A DNA stretch of 64,000 nucleotides. It comes from CAJWOS01 sp964502005 (GTDB lineage Bacteria > Myxococcota_A > UBA796 > UBA2385). A program made the position numbers and the translations under genes. The notes under the pieces were generated by a model, which was not told where the DNA came from, did not search any database, and saw only the letters and a program-made list of their open reading frames with translations. Below are positions 9,166 through 16,817 of the stretch, piece by piece; within the stretch, counting starts at the first letter, position 1, and every line of letters begins with the position of its first letter. Location: assembly GCA_964502005.1 (NCBI GenBank), contig CAZCUX010000034.1:1-64000 (forward strand). The letters are read 5' to 3'.

Positions 9166-9611
9166 GGGCGGTCTCCCGAAGCACCCAACCGTATCCAGCA
9201 GGACGAAGTCCGCAACTGGGCCGGCCGACGGCTGCGCGGAAACGAAGACAGCCGAAAACAGTGTACATTCGACCAAGCATAGGGCCTTGCCCTTACAACG
9301 TAAAGACCTCTTTCCGGCGCGAACGAGGCGATTGCCGTGTCCATTCGGCACGAAGAACAGGGGACCACCCGCGCCCTTCGGTCGCGGGTGGGCCTGCGGA
9401 GCCAAAGTCTCCGCAGGCGGCTGCCGAGCCTAAGGTCTCGGCAGCCCACAAGCAGGATGCGGGCGCTGCCGCGCACCGGTTCTACGCCCCCCACGGGGCC
9501 GTGGCTGCGATAGACTGCTCTGGCGCATGGCCATGCCGGCTCCCTCAGGTCTCCTCGCGCTCCTGCACCGCGCTACGCCTCCCGAATCACCGTTATTGCC
9601 TCTAGGTTCCG
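9166..9611. other. Divergent intergenic region with hairpin array
   Basis: 446 bases between the small membrane protein (-) and pth2 (+). The centre is occupied by three tandem hairpins (see 9365-9445). The flanks show no clear promoter boxes. Open frames across it have strongly biased composition caused by the hairpins and are not credible genes. Confidence 0.5.
9365..9445. repeat. Array of three perfect 9-bp-stem hairpins
   Basis: Three palindromes follow one another almost without spacing: CCACCCGCG (9365-9373) with CGCGGGTGG (9383-9391); CCTGCGGAG (9393-9401) with CTCCGCAGG (9409-9417); GCTGCCGAG (9420-9428) with CTCGGCAGC (9437-9445). Loops are 7-9 bases and related (cccttcggt, ccaaagt, cctaaggt). 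The stems differ in sequence while the loops keep a pattern, which suggests a family of palindromic elements rather than simple duplication. Confidence 0.7.
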
Positions 9612-9995
9612 ATGTCCGTCAAGCAAGCCATCATCATCCGACGCGACCTCAAGATGCGGCGCGGCAAAGAAATCGCCCAAGGAGCCCACGCCGCCGTCGC
9701 CGCACTCCTCGACGACGCACAGCCCGGCCCCAACGGCACTCTGGTCGTGCCATTGTGGCCCGACGCCTGGACGTGGCTGCGGGAGGGGTGCACCAAAATC
9801 ACCCTCCAAGTGCCCGATGAAGCGCAGCTCCTGGCGATTCGCGACCGGGCCGAAGCCGCGGGGATTCCCCACGCGCTCATCCAAGACGCAGGCCGCACCG
9901 AGTTTGGTGGCGTCCCTACCTTCACCGCCCTCGCGATTGGTCCCGCCTCCGCCGCCGTGTTGGGGCCCATCACCGGCGACCTGAAGTTGTATTAG
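9612..9995 (+). CDS. pth2: Peptidyl-tRNA hydrolase, archaeal/eukaryotic type (Pth2 family)
   Basis: 127 residues. The N-terminus KQAIIIRRDLKMRRGKEIAQ with AHAAVAAL matches the Pth2 signature (xxxxRxDLxMxxGKxAAQxxHA), and the middle KITLQVPDEAQLLAIRDRA and the end GRTEFGGVPTFTALAIGP match the rest of the family (usual length ~115-125). Pth2 releases peptides from peptidyl-tRNA in the cytoplasm. Bacteria normally use the unrelated Pth1, so this is either a second enzyme or a replacement. The stop at 9995 is one base from the next start codon (9997), so the gene probably shares a transcript with the PEP-synthase-like lipoprotein. Confidence 0.88.
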   Translation: MSVKQAIIIRRDLKMRRGKEIAQGAHAAVAALLDDAQPGPNGTLVVPLWPDAWTWLREGCTKITLQVPDEAQLLAIRDRAEAAGIPHALIQDAGRTEFGGVPTFTALAIGPASAAVLGPITGDLKLY

Positions 9996-9996
9996 A

Positions 9997-12177
9997 ATGC
10001 GCCGCAGGTGGGTGTTTTGCAGCTGCATGCTCGCCTGCGTTGGCCCGCCGACCGCGCCTCCTCCAGAACCAGCCATGCAGGAAGACACCACGCCGGTCCC
10101 TATGGCGCAAGGAATCCCCTTGCCTCCGGTGCAGGCCCGCGCTGACGTCGTTACGCCAACGTTTCGCGATGGCCTTGGCCCCGGAACCAGCATCGACGAC
10201 TTCTCCGCGCTGTCCGTTCGGCGCCGCGGCCCCCACGGGCCCGTGGAGGTTGTCAAGGTGCTGGTCGACGACCTCGACACGCCATCCCCCACCGTCTACT
10301 ACATTCAAACCAAACGCCACGAAACACACTGGTGGTTCGCCAAAGACCTCCTCGGCGCGCGCTTTCACGAAGGCACCTTCGCCCGCCGCACCTACCATCG
10401 CGTGCCCCGTCCCGCGGTGGCCCTCAATCTCGTGCGGCACCTCGGCTGGACGGTCGAGAGCAGCGTGTTGGGCCACCCCGTCGCGGAGCCGATTACCATC
10501 GAGCGCGGTGACGACGACACCCTCCCCCCCCACCTCGCGCTTCAAGCAATCGAAGTCCTCCAGCAGCGGTTTGCACCCGCACCCGAAACGCAGCATCGCT
10601 TGATGTGGCTCCCACCCGACGAAGCCGGAGAGCAAACCATCGATGTTGGGGCATTTGTACGGTCAGGCGTTGCCGTCCTGCGCCGCTCGGAGCTGCACTC
10701 CAACACAACTCTCCAAGTGCTCAATCCGGGCGTCGCAGTCGGAATCCTGCGCGACCTCACCGAGAGAGGCACAACGCTCCCTGTCTTGTCCTCCCGCGAT
10801 ATTGTCTTGCTCACATACGCCCCCAACGACCTCCCTGTTGTCGCTGGCACCATCACCCAGCAGTTTCAGACGCCCCTCTCCCACGTTGCGATTGCCGCCC
10901 GCTCCCGCGGCACGCCCAATATTGCGCTGCCGAACGCAGCAAAGCATCCCCACATTGCTCCCTACCTCGGCCAGTTGGTGCAGCTCACCGTCACAGATGA
11001 ACGCTTCACCGTGGCACCGATTTCGATGGCCGAAGCCACAGCATATTGGAACAGCGGCGCCGGTCCTGTGGTGCAACTTCCGGCGGTGGATGTGGACAAG
11101 CGAGGCTGGCTCGACCTCGATACACTCGACAACGACGACGTTTCCTCCATTGGCGCAAAGGCCGCCGGCCTCGCGGAGCTTCGCCGCTGTATTCCCGACG
11201 CGAGCCCCACCGGCATTGTAGTTCCGTTTTCTTACTACAACGACTTCATTACACAAAGTCATATATCCATCAAAAACTGTCGTTTATCGATTCGCGATTG
11301 CGTAGAAGAGGGGCGCGACGGGGACCTGTGCGAAGCCGTCGCCCGAAGGTGTGTCGACGGAGCAGTGAATGGCCATTCATTTTTGGAGTATATTACCCAG
11401 CAACTCGCGGACCCGGTCATCTTGGGAGACGCCGCCCTCCGCGAGGCGCTCTTGGACGGGTTCCAGTTCCAAATGACCCATCACCCCATCCACAGCGACG
11501 TAGCCGCCGACCTCGACCAAGCCGTACGTGAACGCTGGGGCGAACAACCCGTCCGGCTCCGCTCGTCCACCAATGCCGAAGACCTCGCCGACTTCACGGG
11601 CGCCGGCCTGTATCGCTCCGTGCGTGTATCTTCTCACGAGCGGCCCTCGTCGGAGGTCCGCAAAGTATGGGCGTCTACCTGGAGCTTCCGCGCCGTGGAA
11701 GAGCGGACTGCGTGGCGCATCAAACACAACGACGTGCAGATGGCCGTCTTGGTACATGCCGCGTACGAAGGCGAAACAGCCAATGGCGTACTGGTCACCA
11801 CAAACCTCTCCGGCCCCGAACAGGACGTCTTCACCATCAACCTGCAGCCTGGCAACCTGCCGGTCACCAATCCCGAGGACGGCGCGCTCCCCGAGGTGTT
11901 GGTCGTCTCTCCCCACAACCAGTCCATCCAGCGGACCCAGTTCGCGACGACCTCGCCCGATACCCCCGTACTTTCGGATACGGAGGTTTGGGCGCTCACC
12001 GAACTCGCGGAGAAGGTACAGCAACACTTCGCTATGCTCCGCCCCGGAGATGTGCGCCCCCTTGACATGGAGTGGCGACGCACCGCCACGGGTGCCTTGC
12101 ACATCAAGCAAGCGCGGCCATGGCCCGTGCCCCAAACCGCACGCAACGAGGACGATTTTGACACAACCCCGTACTGA
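9997..12177 (+). CDS. PEP-synthase/PPDK-like ATP-grasp lipoprotein with phosphohistidine domain
   Basis: 726 residues. The start MRRRWVFCSCMLACVGPP reads as a lipoprotein signal with C14 in LAC. Residues ~40-235 are not recognised. Residues ~280-345 contain QTPLSHVAIAARSRGTPNIA, the swivelling phosphohistidine domain of PEP-utilising enzymes (catalytic His likely H296). Residues ~380-720 resemble the PPDK/PEP-synthase nucleotide-binding domain: IGAKAAGLAELRR, VRLRSSTNAEDLADFTGAGL (from residue 519), and LDMEWRR near the end. The domain order is His-domain first, the reverse of PEP synthase, and the C-terminal PEP-binding barrel is missing. An ATP-grasp enzyme carrying a lipobox is odd, since ATP is scarce outside the cytoplasm. 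The next gene, a VTC domain protein, overlaps its end by 20 bases. Confidence 0.78.
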   Translation: MRRRWVFCSCMLACVGPPTAPPPEPAMQEDTTPVPMAQGIPLPPVQARADVVTPTFRDGLGPGTSIDDFSALSVRRRGPHGPVEVVKVLVDDLDTPSPTVYYIQTKRHETHWWFAKDLLGARFHEGTFARRTYHRVPRPAVALNLVRHLGWTVESSVLGHPVAEPITIERGDDDTLPPHLALQAIEVLQQRFAPAPETQHRLMWLPPDEAGEQTIDVGAFVRSGVAVLRRSELHSNTTLQVLNPGVAVGILRDLTERGTTLPVLSSRDIVLLTYAPNDLPVVAGTITQQFQTPLSHVAIAARSRGTPNIALPNAAKHPHIAPYLGQLVQLTVTDERFTVAPISMAEATAYWNSGAGPVVQLPAVDVDKRGWLDLDTLDNDDVSSIGAKAAGLAELRRCIPDASPTGIVVPFSYYNDFITQSHISIKNCRLSIRDCVEEGRDGDLCEAVARRCVDGAVNGHSFLEYITQQLADPVILGDAALREALLDGFQFQMTHHPIHSDVAADLDQAVRERWGEQPVRLRSSTNAEDLADFTGAGLYRSVRVSSHERPSSEVRKVWASTWSFRAVEERTAWRIKHNDVQMAVLVHAAYEGETANGVLVTTNLSGPEQDVFTINLQPGNLPVTNPEDGALPEVLVVSPHNQSIQRTQFATTSPDTPVLSDTEVWALTELAEKVQQHFAMLRPGDVRPLDMEWRRTATGALHIKQARPWPVPQTARNEDDFDTTPY

Positions 12178-12850
12178 GTCCAAGTTTTTCTTGTCGGAAG
12201 ATTTGGTCTTTATGGTTCGCAATCGCTGCCAACCGTGGATGGCAAGGGACCCCCACGCGCGCGACGAAGACCAGTACCCCGTACGCAGCCTATATTTCGA
12301 CACACCGGCGCGTGATGCACACACCGATAAACAAGCGGGCATCGGCGTTCGAAGCAAGTGGCGCATTCGAACCTACCTGGACGGCACGTTTGTGCTTGAG
12401 CGAAAAGAGCACCACGTGCACGCGATACGAAAAGAGAGCCTCCGCATTTCCCCCCAAATCGCGTCACGCCTCTATGAAGGACAACCATGCGCCAGCCCCC
12501 TCCCTCTGGTCCAACAATTCCAAGCAGAACAACGCCTCACTCGCTTGCGACCCACCGCCGTGGTCCACTACCGGCGTGAAGCCTACGTACACACCGTCGC
12601 ACGGCTGCGTCTCACCCTGGACCACCACCTCTGCACCGCACGTCCAACCCCCCACTGGGACGACGCCACCTCCCCTCTCACTTCCGTCGACAATATACCA
12701 GCACGCACGATTCTCGAAGTGAAGACCACCGGTTTCCAACCGACTTGGCTCCAATTGGTACTGCCCCCTTCGATTGGCGCCGCCACGTCCATCTCGAAAT
12801 ATGTACTGTGTGTGGACACCTTGGAGAGACAATGTCGCCTGCCGACCTAG
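12158..12850 (+). CDS. VTC-domain protein (polyphosphate polymerase-like)
   Basis: 230 residues from a TTG at 12158, in frame and preceded by GAGG at 12148-12151; no ATG exists before the conserved RTESKFFLSEDLVF start. The protein shows the VTC tunnel-fold pattern of basic strands: YPVRSLYFDTP, KWRIRTYLDG, VLERKEHHVHAIRKE, VVHYRREAY, ILEVKTTG and the end SISKYVLCVD. In yeast this domain makes polyphosphate from ATP; bacterial single-domain forms usually lack SPX, as here. It overlaps the PEP-synthase-like gene upstream (20 bases) and the DUF4956 gene downstream (19 bases), so the three are probably translationally coupled. VTC plus DUF4956 is a recurrent bacterial pair. The exact substrate is not proven. 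Confidence 0.82.
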   Translation: MTQPRTESKFFLSEDLVFMVRNRCQPWMARDPHARDEDQYPVRSLYFDTPARDAHTDKQAGIGVRSKWRIRTYLDGTFVLERKEHHVHAIRKESLRISPQIASRLYEGQPCASPLPLVQQFQAEQRLTRLRPTAVVHYRREAYVHTVARLRLTLDHHLCTARPTPHWDDATSPLTSVDNIPARTILEVKTTGFQPTWLQLVLPPSIGAATSISKYVLCVDTLERQCRLPT

Positions 12851-13482
12851 AGGCCTGGCTCGCCAACCTCGCGCCGAACGCTTCGCCGCTCTCTATCGGC
12901 CATATCGGGCTTTCGCTCGGTACTACGTTTCTTGCGATGGTCGTCGTGATTCTGCTCTACGGACGCCTCGCACGCCCGGTCGGCCGGCCACGCCATTTCC
13001 CGACCACCCTCATGGGCGCGTCCCTCGTAACCACCCTGGTCATCCTGCCGATACACCAAAACATCACCTTGTCCCTCGGAATGGTCGGCGCACTCTCTAT
13101 TGTGCGGTTTCGCGCCGCCATCAAAGACCCCCTGGACATCATCTTCTTGTTTTGGGCCATTGCCATCGGGATTGCCGCGGGCGCCTCGTTTTTCGGTGTC
13201 GCACTCCTCGGAACGGTCGGCGTGGCGGCGCTGCTTGCTGTCACCCACATTCTCACCGGCGCGTCCGACCGCTGGATGCTCGTTGTCCGCGGGACAGCAT
13301 CAGCGGAAACAGCCATTCACGCCGCATTGCCGCGCCATCGACCGCAGTCGCGGAGCCAAACCGGTACCGGATTGGAGCTGATTGTGGAGCTGACGCACCC
13401 ACCCACCGCGGACCTCGTATCCCGCTTATTGGCGCTCGATGGCGTAGATGAGGCCCATGTGGTGCAGGCCGTCGCCGATTGA
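12832..13482 (+). CDS. DUF4956 family membrane protein
   Basis: 216 residues from the ATG at 12832 (GGAGAG at 12822-12827). Hydrophobic segments at about residues 22-43, 58-78, 82-95 and 108-145. The stretch SLGMVGALSIVRFRAAIKDP followed by a hydrophobic LDIIFLFWAIAIGIAAG is the hallmark of DUF4956 proteins, which commonly sit beside VTC-domain genes. A cytoplasmic C-terminal domain (~150-216) ends LLALDGVDEAHVVQ, similar to a small ferredoxin-like fold. Likely role: membrane partner of the VTC enzyme, perhaps in handling polyphosphate or a polyanionic product; this is inference from co-occurrence. Confidence 0.85.
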   Translation: MSPADLEAWLANLAPNASPLSIGHIGLSLGTTFLAMVVVILLYGRLARPVGRPRHFPTTLMGASLVTTLVILPIHQNITLSLGMVGALSIVRFRAAIKDPLDIIFLFWAIAIGIAAGASFFGVALLGTVGVAALLAVTHILTGASDRWMLVVRGTASAETAIHAALPRHRPQSRSQTGTGLELIVELTHPPTADLVSRLLALDGVDEAHVVQAVAD

Positions 13483-13612
13483 GCGTGCCGCTAGAAGGTC
13501 GCCGGCGCCGTCCCGGACGATATACCGGACTGCGCGTGTGCCACCGCCACGCACCCCGCTCCCCACCACCGGGCGGAGCCCCCTCCGTTTCGCCAAAAGC
13601 CCCCGAGACAAC

Positions 13613-15169
13613 GTGCCCGACATCGTTCTCACGACCATCAATGCGCGGTACAGCCACAGCTCTTTGGCGCTGCGCTGCTTGGCTGCCCACCTTCCGGCGG
13701 GTTCTTGGTGTATCGACGAAGCGGTCGCGCAGCAGTCCGCCGCAGACATCGTCGAGCGCCTCTTGTCGCACGCACCGCGGATTATCGGCATCGGCGTATA
13801 CATCTGGAACGTGGAGCAATCCCGCGATGTGGTCTCCCTGCTTCGGACAGTACGACCCGACATCGTCGTCGTTCTCGGAGGTCCCGAAGTCAGTCACGCA
13901 CTCGACGACCCCCAGTGGCCCCAGCCGATTGCGGCACTGGCGGATTATGTCATCCAAGGGGAGGGAGAGCTCACCTTTCGCACACTTTGCGCGGATATTC
14001 TCGCCGGAAATGTTCCAGCACGCGGCATTTTGGCTGGAAAGGCACCCGACCTCGCGACCGACCCACTGCCGTATGCGTACTATACGGAGGAAGACATCGC
14101 CCACCGGGTCATTTATGTCGAAGCCTCTCGCGGCTGTCCTTATAAATGCCAGTTTTGCTTGTCTGCTCTCGATACCGGCGTCCGCGGGGTTCCCCTCCCC
14201 CGCTTTTTGGATGAAATGGAGCAGCTGCTCCAACGTGGCGTGACTCGCTTTAAGTTTATTGACCGCACCTTCAACCTAAAAGAGTCGACGAGCCTCGCGA
14301 TACTCACGTTTTTCTTGGAACGGCTTCGCCCAGGCTTGTTTCTTCACTTCGAGCTCGTTCCCGACCGCCTTCCAGCATCGTTGCGTGCCGTGATTGCCCA
14401 GTTTCCCCCCGGCTGCGTGCAGTTTGAAGTGGGGCTGCAAACCCTCGACCCTGCGGTTTCCGCCCGCATCGACCGTCGTCAAAACCTATCGCGCGCGAAA
14501 GACAACCTTTGTTTTTTGACCGAACAAACTGGCGTACACCTGCACGTTGACCTCATTATTGGTCTTCCAGGTGAAACGCTCGAACAGTTCGCTTATGGTT
14601 TTGACACCCTCGTCTCCTGGGGTCCACACGAAATCCAAGTGGGCATCCTCAAGAGGCTCCGGGGCGCGCCAATTTCGCGCCATGACCAACGCATCAAATA
14701 CGCCGACCGCCCCCCCTACGACATCGTACAGTCGGATGTTCTGGACTACTTGACGCTCCAGCGGCTAAAGCGCTTCGCGAAGGTTTGGGACTTGCTCGCG
14801 AACAGCGGAAATTTCACCACGGCCGCGCCGCTGCTGTGGTCCGCACCGGCGACGGAGAAATCGCCATTCGCAGCCGTGCTGGCTTTTTCTGACTGGCTGC
14901 ACGCCGAAGAAGGACGCGTACACTCCCTGGCGCTGGACCGATTGGTCAACCGCCTCTCGGCCTATTTGGTCGACCTCGTCGGCCATGAAGCCGACCACAT
15001 ACGCAGCGTTTTGGAGGACGACTACACGCGGTCAGGCCGCACGCGCCTGCCGCGGCGCCTGCGCAAGAGCCGACAGGCGGAAGCCCCGACGCTTCCGCGC
15101 CGCCAGCAACGTCATCACGGGAACAGGCCAGAGAAGAGTGCCGAACCCCTGTCCGACGAACTTAGCTGA
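13613..15169 (+). CDS. B12-binding-domain radical SAM protein (DUF4080-like)
   Basis: 518 residues from a GTG at 13613, placed because the conserved B12-binding domain begins there (PDIVLTTINARYSHSSLALR). Residues ~1-150 form a Rossmann-like cobalamin-binding domain (IGIGVYIWN, VVVLGGPEVSH). The radical SAM core has the canonical CX3CX2C motif in EASRGCPYKCQFC, then FKFIDRTFN and QFEVGLQTL typical of BchE-like enzymes, and IIGLPGETLEQF. The last ~150 residues match the DUF4080 kind of C-terminal helical domain and end in a basic Arg/Gln-rich tail. No B12 axial DxHxxG motif is obvious. The substrate is unknown. It follows the DUF4956 gene by 130 bases and its stop overlaps the convergent response regulator by 8 bases. 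Confidence 0.85.
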   Translation: MPDIVLTTINARYSHSSLALRCLAAHLPAGSWCIDEAVAQQSAADIVERLLSHAPRIIGIGVYIWNVEQSRDVVSLLRTVRPDIVVVLGGPEVSHALDDPQWPQPIAALADYVIQGEGELTFRTLCADILAGNVPARGILAGKAPDLATDPLPYAYYTEEDIAHRVIYVEASRGCPYKCQFCLSALDTGVRGVPLPRFLDEMEQLLQRGVTRFKFIDRTFNLKESTSLAILTFFLERLRPGLFLHFELVPDRLPASLRAVIAQFPPGCVQFEVGLQTLDPAVSARIDRRQNLSRAKDNLCFLTEQTGVHLHVDLIIGLPGETLEQFAYGFDTLVSWGPHEIQVGILKRLRGAPISRHDQRIKYADRPPYDIVQSDVLDYLTLQRLKRFAKVWDLLANSGNFTTAAPLLWSAPATEKSPFAAVLAFSDWLHAEEGRVHSLALDRLVNRLSAYLVDLVGHEADHIRSVLEDDYTRSGRTRLPRRLRKSRQAEAPTLPRRQQRHHGNRPEKSAEPLSDELS

Positions 15170-16352
15170 CGACGCGCCGGCGCACATAAATGGGCTCGAC
15201 GATGCCCACCGTTTCCGAAAAGTTCGTTAGCCGGCTCTGCATCATCGCGGTCAGGACATGCCCCGCGGCAATCAACTTGTGGCCCTGTTTGGTGAAAACA
15301 TCACGTGCGATGACATCTCCCTCCATGAGCTTCCAAACTTCGACGGCAGCCGCATCCCATGAAGGCGTGCCCTCTGCGGGTACCTCCCCCACTTCTGCGT
15401 CTGCGGGGATAGCGTCAATCAGCCGTGACAGCATCGTTTCGTCAACGGCAGCGCCCGAATCACGCAGCCGAAGGAGAGCCGCGTTGCGCGGCAAGCCCTC
15501 TTGTTCGAGCTTGTTCAATGCGCTGGCCAAATCCAGCAACAACGATTCGGGCGTGCGCTCCGGCGATAGGTCGGGAATCCCCTCCCAGCCGAAATAGCGA
15601 GGAGACAGCCCCAAAATGATCTTCGCAACGGTATCGAGTCGCGGAATGCGCTTTACGAGATCGTGGCTGATTCGGGGAACACGCGCCAGCACTTGACGTT
15701 CTGGTGTACTCACGGCGTTGGCCCCGCGGGCGCGTATCCGAGCACGCAGTTCGTCCGGCACGGTGACCACACCCAGCGGGGCCAACATCGCCGCGAGCTC
15801 GATGGCCCAGCGCGCATGGAGGCCCACCGTAGGAGCCAACTCAAGTGCGGTATAGCGAACCGCCGCAGCGTGGGCGAACAATGGCTGGTCCGTGGTGGAG
15901 ACCAGCTCAGAAAGCACGCGCACCGCGCCATTCAGCGTGGCATCCAAAAGTTGATGTTCTGAGTCACGCGCCGCCTTGATGCGCAACGACGAACGCAGGC
16001 GCGCGAGCAGCTCTTGCTTGTCGACAGGCTTGCTGAGGAAGTCGTCCGCGCCAGCCTTCAGCGCTGCGATTCGGTGCTCGGAGTCGCGCAACGCCGTGAC
16101 CATGACCACGGGAATCGTATTGTATCGTTGGGAGCTCTTGATTCGCCGACAAACCTCAATGCCGTCCATGCCCGGCATCATCACATCGAGGAGCACGGTG
16201 TCCGGCGGCGATTTGGCGATTGCCGCGAGACACTCCGCGCCATTCTCCGCCAACTCGACGTCGTAGCCCAGCGGCAACAACATCGCTTCGAGCAGCTCTC
16301 GATTGAACGGTTCGTCGTCGACGACCAAAATACGCGGTGCTGGCTCACTCAT
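15162..16352 (-). CDS. Response regulator with receiver domain and HD-like output region
   Basis: 396 residues. The start at 16352 (MSEPAPRILVVDDEPFNREL) gives a full receiver domain (residues 7-120) with phospho-acceptor D56 in LLDVMMPGMDG and the conserved K in FLSKPVD. The remaining ~270 residues resemble an HD/HDOD-type helical output domain (AVRYTALELAPTVGLHARWAIELAAMLAPLGVVTVP) but without an intact HD-GYP signature, so a phosphodiesterase activity is doubtful. A C-terminal ~70 residues (MEGDVIARDVFTKQGHKLIA) look like the small beta domain that follows HD outputs. Its 5' end overlaps the upstream single-domain regulator by 8 bases; both follow the hemerythrin kinase. Confidence 0.85.
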   Translation of the reverse strand: MSEPAPRILVVDDEPFNRELLEAMLLPLGYDVELAENGAECLAAIAKSPPDTVLLDVMMPGMDGIEVCRRIKSSQRYNTIPVVMVTALRDSEHRIAALKAGADDFLSKPVDKQELLARLRSSLRIKAARDSEHQLLDATLNGAVRVLSELVSTTDQPLFAHAAAVRYTALELAPTVGLHARWAIELAAMLAPLGVVTVPDELRARIRARGANAVSTPERQVLARVPRISHDLVKRIPRLDTVAKIILGLSPRYFGWEGIPDLSPERTPESLLLDLASALNKLEQEGLPRNAALLRLRDSGAAVDETMLSRLIDAIPADAEVGEVPAEGTPSWDAAAVEVWKLMEGDVIARDVFTKQGHKLIAAGHVLTAMMQSRLTNFSETVGIVEPIYVRRRVVS

Positions 16353-16755
16353 GCGTGTTTCCTTGTGCTTCGGCGCGACTTGCGGGGGAAGCGGCTGCCA
16401 AGATGGCCTCCACCTCAGCCACAAAGCGGCGCGTGTCGATAGGTTTGGTCAAGTACCCGGAACACCCCGCAGAAAACACACGCTCGGCGTCTTCTTTCAT
16501 CGCATGCGCGGTCACTGCAACGACGGGAATAGACTGGGTCTCCGACATGCTCTTGAGGTGGCGGGTCGCCTCGAATCCATCCATGCCGGGGAGACCGATG
16601 TCCATGAGAATGATGTCAGGCTGCTCCTGGAGCGCCATCGTAATTGCGGCTTCTCCGGTGGAGGCGTGCAGCACACGATGCCCAGCGAGCTCGAGCAAGT
16701 CGCACGCCAATTCGTAGTTGAGGAGGTTGTCCTCCACGACCAAAATTCGACTCAT
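16345..16755 (-). CDS. Single-domain response regulator (CheY-like)
   Basis: 136 residues from the ATG at 16755: MSRILVVEDNLLNYELACDL. This is a lone receiver domain with phospho-acceptor D52 in ILMDIGLPGMDGF, the conserved Thr/Ala switch region (VVAVTAHAM) and Lys in YLTKPID. A short Ala/Glu-rich tail follows. It sits 62 bases downstream of the histidine kinase stop and overlaps the next regulator by 8 bases, so the three are likely one transcript. The two receivers probably form a phosphorelay or competing outputs of the same kinase (inference). Confidence 0.9.
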   Translation of the reverse strand: MSRILVVEDNLLNYELACDLLELAGHRVLHASTGEAAITMALQEQPDIILMDIGLPGMDGFEATRHLKSMSETQSIPVVAVTAHAMKEDAERVFSAGCSGYLTKPIDTRRFVAEVEAILAAASPASRAEAQGNTHE

Positions 16756-16817
16756 GGCGCCTCCGAGCACGTTTGCCCGTACCTGTTTTCGTTCCAAGAA
16801 TCCAAACACTCGCTACC

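Noticed and set aside
13613..15169. Assigning a specific pathway (such as bacteriochlorophyll cyclase) to the B12-radical SAM protein
   Set aside because: Motifs are shared by many BchE-like enzymes and no pathway genes are adjacent.
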